From Heterotrichella gracilis (taxonomy: Eukaryota; Sar; Xanthophyceae; Tribonematales; Xanthonemataceae), in the NCBI GenBank assembly GCA_032358255.1, contig JAULBX010001114.1, positions 186,001 to 250,000 of the forward strand: a stretch of 64,000 nucleotides of DNA. The letters are read 5' to 3'. The position numbers were made by a program, and so were the translations under genes. Below the pieces are notes generated by a model, which was not told the DNA's origin, searched no databases, and saw nothing but the letters and a program-made list of their open reading frames with translations. Every line of letters starts with the position of its first letter. Within the stretch, counting starts at the first letter, position 1. Positions 33,350 through 44,300 of the stretch are shown here, piece by piece.

Positions 33350-33852
33350 TCAGTGCCACCGGCTCAGTTTGAAACTTGCGTAGTGCACCAGCCAATAACA
33401 GGCTGGGAACCAACACATTCTTTCAAACTACCCTTCTGTGGCAGCAACGACTGGGCTGGCTGATGACACACACTACCAGGGCTTTCAAACCAGGTCGATT
33501 ATTGCATCACATCACCTCATATCCATAAGGCATGAGGAAGTGCAAACGCCTTGCAGTTGGGACGCCCATTGGCCACGGGTTGGGCCCATTGACCACGAAT
33601 GGGCGTCGCAACCCTCACCCATGACTGACAGTGGCCACGGTGTCATGCCACAGTGCTCAAACAAGGATGTACAGAATAGGATGTACCAGAAGTTGAAGAA
33701 GTTTGAGGACGCACCTTGAGGACGAGTGCATCACTGTCCAGTCGTTGTACGCAGTTGACACACACTGCACCCTGCACAACGTCTCCTGGGTAGTACACGG
33801 GCTTCTCAAGCTGGACCAGCACCCCGTTGTCCTTGGAGAAGGACTGACCCAT
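29353..33852 (-). CDS. Alpha-arrestin-like protein A
   Basis: Eight exons, all in phase: 33852-33715, 33254-33153, 32760-32645, 32031-31896, 31305-31156, 30765-30632, 30420-30225 and 29664-29353, 427 aa. The N-terminal arrestin fold shows VLVQLEKPVYYPGDVVQGAV, KCNWDEHW, LPLATFNSGIPPGQYQYPFV and LRLPEDLPSTYVDQMHG. The C-terminal half shows KACCCFGQGHVDARVVIDRD, WYYPGQAIQGSYEVTNNSTA and FTLPIPPDAPPGTEGEYVRC. The order (strand with YYPGD, short linker, FPFxLxLPxxLPSSF-type motif, second PGQ strand) is that of ARRDC/alpha-arrestins, adaptors that recruit ubiquitin ligases or trafficking machinery to membrane proteins. The tail is low complexity with a repeated (D/T)ASMASSMG. I see no PPxY motif. 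Introns carry several exon-edge echoes, CCA/CCG microsatellites and a large poly-G/poly-C tract. Confidence 0.85.
29776..29905 (-). repeat. Echoes of arrestin A last-exon start
   Basis: The acceptor region GCTTGCTCAAACACCTGCAG (29651-29670) is repeated at 29788-29807 and, more diverged (CTGGCTCAAATATGTGCCAG), near 29884-29903. The surrounding GGGAGGGGT text is repeated too. Confidence 0.8.
30107..30168 (-). repeat. Echo of arrestin A exon 7 end
   Basis: CACCTGCGGTTGCCACTCCG and the following CACCAGCACCTGCGCC text match 30222 onward, about 114 bp away. AGGGTTTAGGGTTT lies between the copies. Confidence 0.85.
31363..31458 (-). repeat. Echoes of arrestin A exon 5 start
   Basis: The exon edge GCAGCAGCAGGCC(TTCACTTCGCGCGTCTG) at 31279-31307 is partly repeated at 31360-31372 and at 31426-31454 (TTTCACCTCGCTTATCTGCA). 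TTTTAGGGTTTAGGGTTA separates them. Confidence 0.78.
31681..31858 (-). repeat. Two echoes of arrestin A exon 4 end
   Basis: The exon end at 31893-31960 (CACCTCCCTCATCTCCACCT ...) is repeated at 31789-31856 and 31681-31746, about 105 bp apart. GGGTTTAGGGTTTGTGTCGC leads into each copy. Confidence 0.92.
33257..33348. repeat. Poly-G(19)/poly-C(65) tract
   Basis: 19 G at 33257-33275, a short CGGCCGTG bridge, then 65 C at 33284-33348, in intron 1 of arrestin A immediately upstream of exon 2. The paralogue has only a short G run at the matching place (about 40001-40011). Confidence 0.9.
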
Positions 33853-36800
33853 GGCTCACAGGTTAGCCAAATGGCCCACAGGTTGACCTGGCTTGGTATT
33901 TCGAGAGTGTGAGAAGGAGGGGAGAAGAAAAGCAGGCCGGGTGCCTGCTAGTTATGGCAGCGGCGCGGCGTGATGAGCTTTCTGTTCGTGGTCCTGCCGC
34001 AGGACCTTGACTATTGCATGGCGGAACTTGTGGAACACTGTTTGAAAGGTCGTGGACGCATGCATGCATTATCAAAGATATCCACAAATTGCATCACTGG
34101 ACTAGTGGAACGCAACATCAACGCGGACATCAACATCACAAACTCGTGCAGCGCTGCTTATGAAGAGGCCCACCCGGGAACAGTATTTGTAACAGCCAGG
34201 CGCGGGACGGTTTACTGTTACGGTGGGCAACTATCGTTACTGGCTTCGAATTCCACTTTCTTTTCGTACCGACAGCCATTGGTGCTACTGGGGGTCAGCT
34301 GGAGTCAAGCGTATGCTCGATCTCCGCTCCTATCGGCCTCTGGCATGTACATGCCACTATGGTGACAAGGCATCATGTGGCAGTGGTTGACTCTGCTGCT
34401 TTAGTTCAGCGGCCCCGGGCTGGCAGCACACAGACACCAATAAGGCAAACAACAAACCATGCAGCTGGAACCCTTTGGAAAGTGCTTCCACAGGTACAGC
34501 AACCACAAGGGCGTGGTCTTGTGTGATGCTCTGCTCTCACTTGTGTGATGCTCTGTTCTCACATGTTGGAGTGTGATCACACTCCAAGTTATCACCTGTG
34601 GTAGCGCGGGATAATGAAGCAAAATCCAACCCCCCTTCCCTCCCTCCTGTAAGTCCTACTGGCTGCCATATTATGGCGTGAACCTGTCTTAATGCAGTTT
34701 GCTGCAAGCAACACCAACCCCATAACCCTACTGGCTCCCGCACTAATAATCCTAGAGTTTTATTATCTTTTTCCCCACCTGCCAGACCGCCCCCACCCTC
34801 GTTCCCCTGCCACCCGGGATGCACATCCAGCATTTAACAAAATGTGCTACAATGTTTCTTGGTAAATTGTAGCCAATATTGCATGGATGCTTTGATTAAT
34901 AAGTCACTTTGTTAATGAAGTTGTTCTCCGAGGTTCACATCCAATCTCAGGCAGTCCCGCACCACATCCCCAGCCCCAATGTCCCCGCTGTCTGTGCGCA
35001 CTGCAACCGCAGCTGGTAGTTGGGGATGGCCTGCGGTATGGGGTTCGCATGTTGGCTTGCAGATGCATGCGTGTATTTCGGGTGTGTGAGAGAGGAAGAA
35101 AAGGAAGAGCACTTGCCTGGCACGGTGCCTGCTAATTATGCAGCGTGGCTGTGCTTTTTATTTGTGGCTTGACTACCCATATGGCAAGGCGGAACCTGTG
35201 TACACTTTCTGCTTGCTTGCATGCATGGATCAAAACCATCCACTGCTTGCGTTGATCTTGCCCACCCATTATGTGTCTGTAACAGCCAGAGCGGAGCGGT
35301 TCACTGATACGGTGGTCAACCTGTCGGTATTGGCTGGATACCAACCTCAAAGATAATAAGCCAGTGTGTGACAGGGCAAACGTGTGGAGTGGTCGGCTCT
35401 GCTGCTTCAGTGCAGGTCCAGACACATGTCGACACCTCTGTCAAGGGGGATAGCAACCAGTTGAATTCCCACCAGTTGGAACTGTAAGCTCCCCTGGCTC
35501 ACATTTAGACTGTGGACTTACGTTCAGGGTTCAGGGTTTCTAGGGTATAAGCTTGAAGCACCCCTCGCTCAGCCCAGTTCAGGTACAGCACTCACTACAC
35601 CGTGGTCTTGTGTGATGCTCGGCTCTCACACTCAATGTTATCACTTATATCGCTCATGGTAGCACAGGATGGAAGCACAATCCAAACCCCTCTCAACCCT
35701 AATGAACTTCATTAGGGCTGAGCCCTACTGCTTGTACAGTACCATGTCGTAAGCTATGGCGTACACCTGTCCTAACGCAGTTTGCTGCAACTCAACCCCA
35801 GGGTTTCAGTGATGTGGCACCGTAAGGCTCAGATGGGCTCCAGGCTGCAATGCGTGAGTGAGTAATAGTGCAGGCCAAGCCTCAGTTGTTGAGTCATCAG
35901 ATGTCTATATGAATATGTATTACACTTAGCGTCACACAGATGATAATGGACAAGAACATAACTAGTGTTGATAGACTTCATAAAAACACACGGTGTCATG
36001 AGGAAACGACACACAGTGGCACTGTTTGGGAAATCATGGGCCATACATAATGACAATGTCACTGACAGTGATGGAATCAAGGACAAGTCATTATCAGAAA
36101 ACAATTGCGAACCTGAGAAATTGACATTGATCACTAAGTGATACTAGTCTAGTAGCAATCACTATGCAGATGGGGGTTTATTGTAATGACCACGGTCGAC
36201 CGCTCATCACGCGTCACAGCTCACCCAGTCTTTACTTACTATAAGTAAGCTGAGCTGAACAACGTGTGCACATCATTGTGTGGTGTTCCTAAGGTGTTCC
36301 CCATCAAAAGTTTACCTTTATTATTATCTACTGTGTGCTTTCAAAATGAGTGCCCAAATACGATGCAAAACTCCCAGCGGCTAAATGATTGAAGTGTATG
36401 GCACCACTGTTCATTGATGGTGATAAAAAAATTGCCCTAGAGGGGGACCCTTAAAACCACATGTGCAAGAGGACATATAGAACGAGCTTTCCAATAAATA
36501 GAACACAAAAATCTCAAACCACACTCCAAGAGAATACAGTCAAAACTGCCGCAGTGCGCTGTCTCCTACCTCTGGAAGGTGCCACTTGCAAGCCTCATGC
36601 CCACCCTCCACCCACACACCCACCTGCTACCATCACAGGCAACCCACAGCTTCTCCTGGTAGCGGCATGCCAATTATTTCCCCCTGATGCAGTGACACAA
36701 TCCCCATCTGATTGCATGACGCCTTGGACACACTGGGGATCCCAGCCTGGCCATCTGTCCCCAGGGATGATTCCCTACTCTCGATGGGGATCACAAACCC

Positions 36801-36991
36801 CTCCCGCAATCACACCATTGAAGCACCCCCTGGCGGCAGCGCCAGCGCAGACGCAGTGGGTGCCCCACCCCCAACTGGAATTGGCCCCCCATTGACGATG
36901 CCATGGAAGCGGTGGGGATAGAAGAAGCCATGGAGGCGTTGGGGATCCCAGTCTGCATCCCCGCCATCCACGGCACTGGCAGGCTTGCCCC
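33853..36991. other. Duplicated intergenic block between the two arrestin genes
   Basis: Contains the arrestin A 5' flank, a spatacsin-tail fragment (34569-35035), a second arrestin-type 5' flank without its gene (about 35110-35790), and the copied F-box B tail and flank (from 35804). After 36800 it still resembles the coding tail of arrestin A. I see no intact gene. Confidence 0.7.
34569..35035 (-). pseudogene. Fragment of the spatacsin 3' end
   Basis: Matches the last exon and 3' flank of the spatacsin gene (41160-41490). Shared text includes CACCCTCGTTCCCCTGCCAC, CACATCCCCAGCCCC and CAGCTGGTAGTTGGGGA. About 90 bp of unrelated sequence interrupts it near 34834-34918 and no upstream exons are present. 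A dead by-product of the segmental duplication. Confidence 0.85.
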
Positions 36992-39900
36992 TTAGGGTGT
37001 GGCTGCGTAGGTCCACGAGGGCTGCTTGGCATGCAGGTTTGTTGTCATGAGCTCGGAGGGGAGGGGGGGGGCGCTGGGCAGGGCAACCGCCGCTTGCTCA
37101 AACACTTGCCGGGGGCGGAGGATAGGGTTTAGGGTTGTCATGAGCTCGGAGGGGAGGGGGGCGCTGGGGAGTGTCACAGCCCCTTGCTCAAACACCTGTT
37201 GGGAGTACATCGGTTGGCGTGCAGGTTGGTTGTCATGAGCTCCGAAAGGAGGGCCCCCCCCCCACCACTTGCTCAAATACCTGACCGGGGGGGAAGGGGG
37301 GTGCCAAGTGCCCTGACGGGGAGGGGGCGGCGGTGGGCAAGGCCATCGCTGCTTGGTCATGCACCTGACCGGCTGTCCTGCTCCCTTCCCGTTGGGCCCT
37401 ACAAGGGTTTAGGGTTTAGAATTTCACAAGGGTGAAGGGTTATTAGGGTTGTCCACACCTGCGCTTGCCACTCTGGCGACACCACCACCTGCGCCTCCGC
37501 CACCTGTGGCGTGTACACATGCTCCTGCCCTGAACAGTGTGACAAGGGATCAGTTTTTTCCCATCACCCACCACCACCACCTCACCCACCTGTGGTTGCC
37601 ACTCCGGCGACACCAGCACCTGCGCCTGCGCCACCTGCGGGGTGTACACCTGCAGCGCCACCCACAGCTTCACCGACGAGGTCACCCCACCCCCCACTAG
37701 CTCAACATCCACCAGGTAGGAGCAGCGCACGTATTCGCCCTCGGTGCCGGAGGGGGCGTCGGGGGGGATGGGGAGGGTGAACTGCCTGGGGTGGGGAGTG
37801 GGGGATTGGGAATAAGTGGCACGCTTGGATTCGCTGTGGGTGATTCACCCTCAATCCAGAACAGAACAGTTTGAAATGCATGTGCCCCTCTCTCTCCTCA
37901 ATCACCGCATGAAAGATGGAAAAGTGCTAGTACAACATACGCTTGCCAGCAGGGCACAACCACCAGCACCGCCACCACCACCACCACCACCACCACCACC
38001 ACCACCACCACCACCACCACCACCGCCGCCACCACCACCACCACCACCACCGCCGCCACCACCACCATCACCACCGCCACCACCGCCGCCATCACCAGCA
38101 TTATCGCCGCCACCACCACCCACCTGGCACACGACTCCCCCTTGGCCAGCCCCGGTTGCTGTTGATCCCCTAGCGTGGCCCACACCTCCTTGTCCTTGGG
38201 CGCCCACCCACCCCAACTGTTTGTGGCGTGCGCCTTGAGGGAGCGAAGCAGTTTGACCTGGGGAGGGGGAAAGGGAGACTGAGGACGAGGGTGCGACGCA
38301 TGTGGGTGTGGACCGCCACAACCACTACCGCCACCACCACACTGCCCCTGGTGCACATGCGTGTCTAGGTAGAGTGCTACCACCAATGCTCACGGTTCCA
38401 TTTGCAGGGTCCCATTTGTTTGGGTGCAACTATTTAGGGCACAACCAACCATTGCCGCCGCCGCCACCACCACCACCACCGCAAACAAAGTACAAGCTCC
38501 ACCGCCCGGCCCCCCCAACACCCCACCCCCTCCATCCTCCCCTCCCCCTCCCCCACACGTTTGCACACACCCACCTTGACCGACTTGAACTCTGCCGTCG
38601 AGTTGTTTGTCACCTCGAAGCTCCCATGGATGGCCTGCCCCGGGTAGTACCAGTCCCTGTCAATGACCACACGCGCATCCACGTGGCCCTGGCCAAAGCA
38701 GCAGCAGGCCTTCACCTCGCGCGTCTGTGGAGGTGGGTTTTAGGGTTTAGGGTTGAGAATTAACAGCAGCAGGCCTTCACCTCGCACGTCTGTGGGGGTG
38801 GGAGTTAGGGTTTAGGGTTTGAGGGTTGAGGCATAAGGGTAAGGCAGCAGGCCCTGACCTTGCGCATCTGTGAGGGTGGGGGTGGGAGTGCGAGAGTGAA
38901 AAAATGAAACAAAATGCACGACTAATGATATAAATGCACTAATAATGATGATCTATACACATAAACCTCATTTCCAGTCCCCAATGCATCTGCCTGTATC
39001 GCACCTCCTTCATCTCCACCTGCTTGACCTCCCCTGGCGCCTGGCGGTACATTGGCACGTGCACCTTGTTTAGGGTTGCAGGGTTTAGTGTTTAGGGTTT
39101 GTATCGCACCTCCTTCATCTCCACCTGCTTGACCCCCCCAGGCGCCTGGCGGTACACCGGCACGTGCACCTTGTGCTTCAACTTGCTGTTCTTCACCATA
39201 CCCTTCACCTCAATCTCTGCCTTCACCTTGTAGTAGATGGCGGCGCTGCGACCCAGTGGGGGGATAGGCCAGGGTCAGCAACAGACAGGGAAAAGTGACC
39301 ACCAGCGTTATCTTAACCCTTTGGGGCCGAGCGATTTACTCTAACTGCCACCCCCTTCATCTGAACCCTCTGATTGCGCTTTGCAGTGGGTGGCCCCGCT
39401 GTGGCAGCGCTTATTATCATGGGGGAACAGGTGGTGCGTGGATGAACAAGGGCAGAATCAGCGCCCACTTGGCAAGATGTGTTACCCTAAGGGTCCACCT
39501 GACACCGTGCATTGACCCTGAGTGTCCAGCTGACATGCCCAGTAGCCCTCAGGGTCCACCTGACGTGCGCATTTACCCTAAGATCCCCCCAGCACCGCAC
39601 CTGACGCCGTGCATTTGGCCCACATAGGTTGAGGGTAGGTCCTCTGGGAGGCGCAGCACAAATGGGTACTGGTATTGGCCAGGGGGGATGCCGCTGTTGA
39701 AGGTGGCCAAGGGGAGCTGTGGAGGGGGTTTTAGGGTATTTGGGGAGGGTTTGGGGAGGAGTGATGGAGCTGAGCACAGAAATGGTGTATAAGTATATAC
39801 CCCTGCACCATCCGGGCCTGGGAAGTGTCCCTGTGTTGTCAAACTTGAGGGCATATTGGTGCTGTGGTGCACCCCTGAGGCACTGTGCTGTGGGACTCAC

Positions 39901-40678
39901 CTGGATTTTGAAGAACTCCTTGTTGGAGTAGTAGTTGGGGTGCTGGCCGGCCTTGGTCCCTTGCTCTTCCCAGTTGCACTTTTCTGTCCCCTCAACCTGG
40001 GTGGGGGGGGGTATTGCCACTGCTTGACATGTCACTGCAGCGGGGTGGCAATAGTTTGGCACTTGCAAGTTTGAGACTTGCGTAGTGCACCAGCCAATAC
40101 CACGCTGGGAAGCACCAACTTCTTGCAAGGGTACGTACCCGGTCTGGCTGGTGATCACCTGATCAGCTAAAGCACCCGTGTCAGCGGGCCCGCCGTGTAG
40201 TACTAGTCATGACACACACTGCCAGGGCTACTAAACCAGGCCGATGACCACAAACACCCAGATATATGGCGCACGGGGAAATGCAAACGCCTTGCAAACG
40301 CGAAGCCAATTGGCAATCCCATGCTCGTCTCATTGGCAATCCCAGTTGGGACGCCCATTCGCCACGGGGTTGGACCCATCGGCCACGGATTCGGCGTCCC
40401 AACCCTCACCCATGACTGACCGCCCAGTGGCCACGGTTTCATGCCGTTGTGTTCAAACAGATTGGCAGTATACAATGTAATAGCATGTACAGCTCAGAAT
40501 AGGATGTACAGCAGGAGGTCAAAGGAGTTTGACGACGAACCTTGAGGACGACGGCATCGCTGTCCAGTCGTTGTACACAGTTGACGCACACTGCTCCCAG
40601 CACAACATCTCCTGGGTAGTACACGGGCTTCTCAAGCTGCACCAGCACCCCGTCGTCCTTGGAGAAGGACTGACCCAT
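36992..40678 (-). CDS. Alpha-arrestin-like protein B, with altered C terminus
   Basis: Paralogue of arrestin A with the same eight-exon structure: 40678-40541, 39996-39901, 39716-39601, 39245-39110, 38724-38575, 38257-38124, 37785-37590 and 37195-36992, in phase, 389 aa. Exons 1-7 match A nearly residue for residue (MGQSFSKDDGVLVQLEKPVY; KACCCFGQGHVDARVVIDRD). Exon 2 lacks two codons relative to A. The first intron starts GTTCGT, a weak donor. The last exon differs: the original acceptor is damaged and the next usable one belongs to an upstream echo, so the exon contains VFEQGAVTLPSAPLPSELMT, a stretch TLNPIL coded by telomere-like sequence, and then the normal VFEQAAVALPSAPPLPSELM. It stops at TAA (36992) where A has Glu, losing the roughly 65-residue tail. 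Function presumably as A; whether it is expressed is unknown. Confidence 0.82.
37189..37275 (-). repeat. Echoes of the arrestin B last-exon start
   Basis: GCTTGCTCAAACAC(C/T)TG occurs near 37093, 37184 and, as CTTGCTCAAATACCTG, 37267. Each has a GAGCTC(C/G)GA...GGGAGG context, about 90 bp apart, with AGGGTTTAGGGTTGTCATGA between the first two. Confidence 0.85.
37963..38118. repeat. (CAC/CCG)n microsatellite in arrestin B intron 6
   Basis: About 150 bp of nearly pure CCA/CCG triplets directly beyond the exon 6 donor. The same intron of arrestin A has only about 30 bp (30598-30630), so the tract expanded or shrank after duplication. Confidence 0.92.
38764..38880 (-). repeat. Two echoes of arrestin B exon 5 start
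   Basis: CAGCAGGCCTTCACCTCGC(G)CGTCTGTGG at 38702-38729 is repeated near 38766-38796 and, diverged (CAGGCCCTGACCTTGCGCAT), near 38846-38872. TTAGGGTTTAGGGTT sits between copies. Confidence 0.88.
38993..39069 (-). repeat. Echo of arrestin B exon 4 end
   Basis: CTGTATCGCACCTCCTTCAT ... GCACGTGCACCTTG matches 39101-39172, about 107 bp apart, with TTTAGGGTT-type sequence between. Arrestin A has two such copies at the same border. Confidence 0.92.
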
Positions 40679-41326
40679 GGCTCACAGGTGGGTGATGCAA
40701 GTGACGGCGTGTGGTAAGTGGTACTGCGCGCGAGACGGTGAGTAGGGAGGGAAACTAGCAGCAGCACAGCGCCTGCTAGTTATGACAGCGGCGTGGTGGC
40801 TGTGGTTCCTGTTTGCCCTTGACTATAGCATGGCGGAACTTGTGGACACTTCCAGAATCTTCGAAAACTGCCAGAGTCTGCGAAAATTGCGAATGCATGC
40901 ATCAACTGCGATTGCATGCATGCATCAAAGTTATCGCGCATGCAGCACTGTTTCAGGTCCAGCACGCAGGTCGAAATCCTATATCAAGAGGGGACAACAG
41001 CCAGTTAAGGTAAAAAAGCTGGAAGCGTGGCATGAGCTCATAGGTACAGCGCTCAGTGGAATGTCGACAGTTTAGGGTTTAGGGTGTAAGCACCCCTGGC
41101 TGGCTCACTCACGAGCCCTCACGAGACTGTGGTCTGGTGTGACGCTCCCCTCTTACGCTCATGCTATTACTTGTAGTAGCGCAGGGTGGTGAAGCGAAAT
41201 AATACCCCCGCTCCCACCCTACTGTAAGCCCTACCGGCAGCAATGCTGTGGCGTAAAACCACCTGTCCTATCGCATTTTGCTGCAACTCAACCCCAACCC
41301 ATAACCCTACTGGCCCACTAAAAACC
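40679..41326. other. Arrestin B upstream region and spatacsin 3' UTR
   Basis: Tandem minus-strand arrangement. Similar in pieces to 33853-34780 and 35110-35790. Contains ATGCATGC-type short repeats and one AGGGTTTAGGG motif at about 41070. No gene seen. Confidence 0.6.
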
Positions 41327-44300
41327 CTATTTGTCTCTCTCCCCACCCGTGGTTGGACCGCTTCCACCCTCGTTCCCCTGCCACCCGGGATGCACATCGA
41401 GGACTTTGAGGCAGTCCCGAACCACATCCCCAGCCCCATTCCCCGCTGTCTGTGCGCACTGCAGCCGCAGCTGGTAGTTGGGGAGTGCCTGCAAAAACTC
41501 CTCGTATTTCTGCTGCAGCAGCGACCCCTGGTTGGTCCCCGGGGATTGCGGCCCTCCTTGCTGGGATCCCCACTGCTCCCGCAGCTCCCGGTACATGACT
41601 GCCAGCTCCAGTGCCTGCTGGTCGTCCAGGGGGACTGCTGCCTGCGGGAAAGAGGGGTGCGTAAGGGTTGGGAAGTAGAACGGGATGCTGCAAGGGCGAT
41701 AATAACACGTCACACAATCCTCAGTACAATGCACTATTGGACCTGCTTGTATGGCAGCATGCGTCCCCCCCCTCCACTCCTGCCTCCCTCCACCACTTAC
41801 CAGGAAGTCCCGCAGGTAGCCCCGCCACTGCGCCAGCGCCGCCTCCCGCTCCGCCCCCCCACCCCCTCCACCCTCCGCCGCCGTCAGCCTCTCCCACAGC
41901 AGCGTGAGCCAATCAGAGGGGGCGGTGGCACCGCATGCAGCCGCCACCACCGCGGCCTCCCGGAAAGAGTCCAGGTGGGGGAGGAGGTCCCGGCAGGCGG
42001 ATGGGGATAGGCTCAGCAGCTGCAGCCGGGGGTAGCGCACCTGCGCAGGGTTTTGGTGGGGTTGAAGATAGGGTTTTGAGTTGGATGATCGAGCGCGAAC
42101 AGGCGCAGCGCACCACGCGTGCGGTTGCTTGTCCTCCATATTCTAGATTTATAGATTTTGGTACTTTCAACAGGGTCTGAGGTTTCTTTTAGGGTTTTTT
42201 GTTCTCTTCCCTAGGGTTTTCTCACCTGCAGCGCCAGCAGCTCCGCCAGCTGGCAGCACCGCAGCAGCGCCCCCCCACAGCCGCTCGCCTCATACCCCTT
42301 GGCAGCCGCCACCAGCCCCCCCATGCAGTCAAGCAGCACCAGCACCTCCCCAGGCCCCAGCGCAGCCGGCTCCCCACCCCCACCCCCACCGGCGGGTGGT
42401 GGTGGGGGGCTACGGGTGGATGTGAGGCGCGCAATGCGTGCGCGCGCGTCGCGCTCTGCGTCTGCTGCTATGTCCCGGGTCATGCGGAAGTACTGATGGA
42501 CCATGTGGGCGGCCGCTGTGCGCGCTGCAAAGGGATGGAGGGTGGGGGTGAGCTACTCAATTCCATGCATTCCGGTAATGCTGACTATAAACTGGCTGCA
42601 TTCCGGTAACCGCCCCAATGTTTGCTCATGCTTTTCTTTATCATTTGTTAAATTTTTGGGCTTTGGGCTTTTGCTTGCTCCTGCTGCAGCCCCAACCCCG
42701 CCCACCCACACACACGTGGTGGCGGTGCGCTCCGCCATGCACATGAGGGGTGCGCTCCCCACCTTCCTCCGTCTCCCCCCTTGCTCGATTGCCGCCAGCA
42801 GCGCCCCCCTCATGGCCCTATTTTGTGTTTATTTCCAGTGGAGTTTGGCCTTCGCTTTGCTTCTTTGACAACCCCAACCCCCTCGCCCACCCACACCCAT
42901 GGTGGCGGTGCATTCCCCACCCTCCGCCCAACCCCCCCCCTGCTCACCTTCCTCTGTCTCCCCCCCTTGCTCGATTGCCGCCAGCAGCGCCCCCCTCATG
43001 GCCCTTGGCCCAGGCCCTGCACCCGAGTCTGCGCCCGCCCCCCGCTTGCGCAGCAGCAGCTCCAGCTGGTCGCCCCGCACCAGGTGCTCCAGTGCGGGGC
43101 GGAGCTGGCGGTAGCGGCCCAGGCCTGCGGGGGATTGGTCAGAGACTTTAGCATACCCTGTTTTTCAAGATATTCAATCCTGTCTATTTTTAAAGCAAGT
43201 AAGCTGTTAGGCTTTTGATAATGGCCCAGGCCTGTGGAAGATGGTAAATTGGGGTTGAAAGTGGGGATGTCCAGTGAGGTTCCCTTCCAAAACCCAGGGA
43301 GGTGTGAGCAATGTAGAAGCCATAAAACGAAAATCCCAATAAATCACTAGAACCACTCCGCCTTAACATGATAGATCATCGCATTTTCCCCACCTGTGAC
43401 TATGAGCACCAGGCTCTTATAGTCCCCCTGGGCAGCGTACTCCCCTGCCCGCTTTGCCGCCAGCTCAAGCAGCATATCGATGCAGTCCTAGGCATGGCAC
43501 GCAGCATAAAAGCAATACAACTACAGTCCCAATAAGTTATTAGATTCAATCCGACTTAACAAGACTATTCACCGACTTTTTTGTGTTTGCCCCACCTGTG
43601 ACCATGAGCACCAGGCTCTTGTAGTCACCCTGTGCAGCGTACTCCCCTGCCCGCTTGGCAGCCAGCTCAAGCAGCATGTCGATGCAGTCCCAGGCATGGC
43701 AGGCAGCGTAGAAGTGGTGCGATGAAATGACCAGCTGCGCCTCTACCGGGGAGGGCAGGGCTGCCTGGCGCTCTAGCAGGATCTGGAGCAGGGCTGAGCC
43801 GAGGTCCAGGGGCTCGTGGAAGGCCTGCGGGGAGGGTTTGGGGTTAGGGTTTTGGAAGTAGGGTTTAGGGTTTTAGGGTTTTTGGACAGGCAGGGTTGGT
43901 AGAGGGCTGAGCCGAGGCCCGGGGCACTTGAAAGGCTTGCAGAGAGGAGCTGCGGTTAGGGTTTGAGGTATGGTTTTGGGCACACAGGATGCCGAGTTCT
44001 TTAGGGTTTAGGGTCGCCACCAAGTAATCATGGCACCCCCCTACCCCGTACCTGTGCGCAGGCCATAAACGCCTCTGCTGTCCACTGTTGCCCCGCCTGC
44101 TCCCCCTGGTCGGCCCCCGCGTGGTGCGCCAGCAAACCCTTGAGTAGGGTTTCTGCAAGCAGGCGCGCGGTGGTGGCGGTGGGCAGGCGGTGGGCGGATG
44201 CATACTCGAGGGCAACCTGGGGGAGAAAGAAGGGGGGTTGCTTGCGTGAAATCTGTAGAAATGGTGTCTACAATGCACACAATGCATGCGCCTGTAGGGG

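Larger units (their letters stand above)
28455..34860. repeat. Segmental duplication, unit 1
   Basis: Holds the tail of F-box B, arrestin A and its 5' flank, and a piece of spatacsin tail. It matches unit 2 (35804-41400). Shared landmarks include GGCTCAGATGGGCTCCAGG (28490 region; 35830 region) and GAGGAAACGACACACAGTGG (28639; 35999). A third partial copy of the arrestin 5' flank lies at about 35110-35790. Confidence 0.85.
35804..41400. repeat. Segmental duplication, unit 2
   Basis: Second copy of the block described at 28455-34860: F-box tail remnant, arrestin B, 5' flank, then the genuine spatacsin tail. The join to intact spatacsin suggests this end is ancestral for the spatacsin side, while unit 1 is ancestral for the F-box side. 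Confidence 0.8.

Noticed and set aside
33281-33383. Polyproline frames over the C run
   Set aside because: Homopolymer artefact inside an intron.
37898-38386. Minus-strand Val/Gly-rich open frame
   Set aside because: Produced by the CCA/CCG microsatellite; only the exon 6 part is real.
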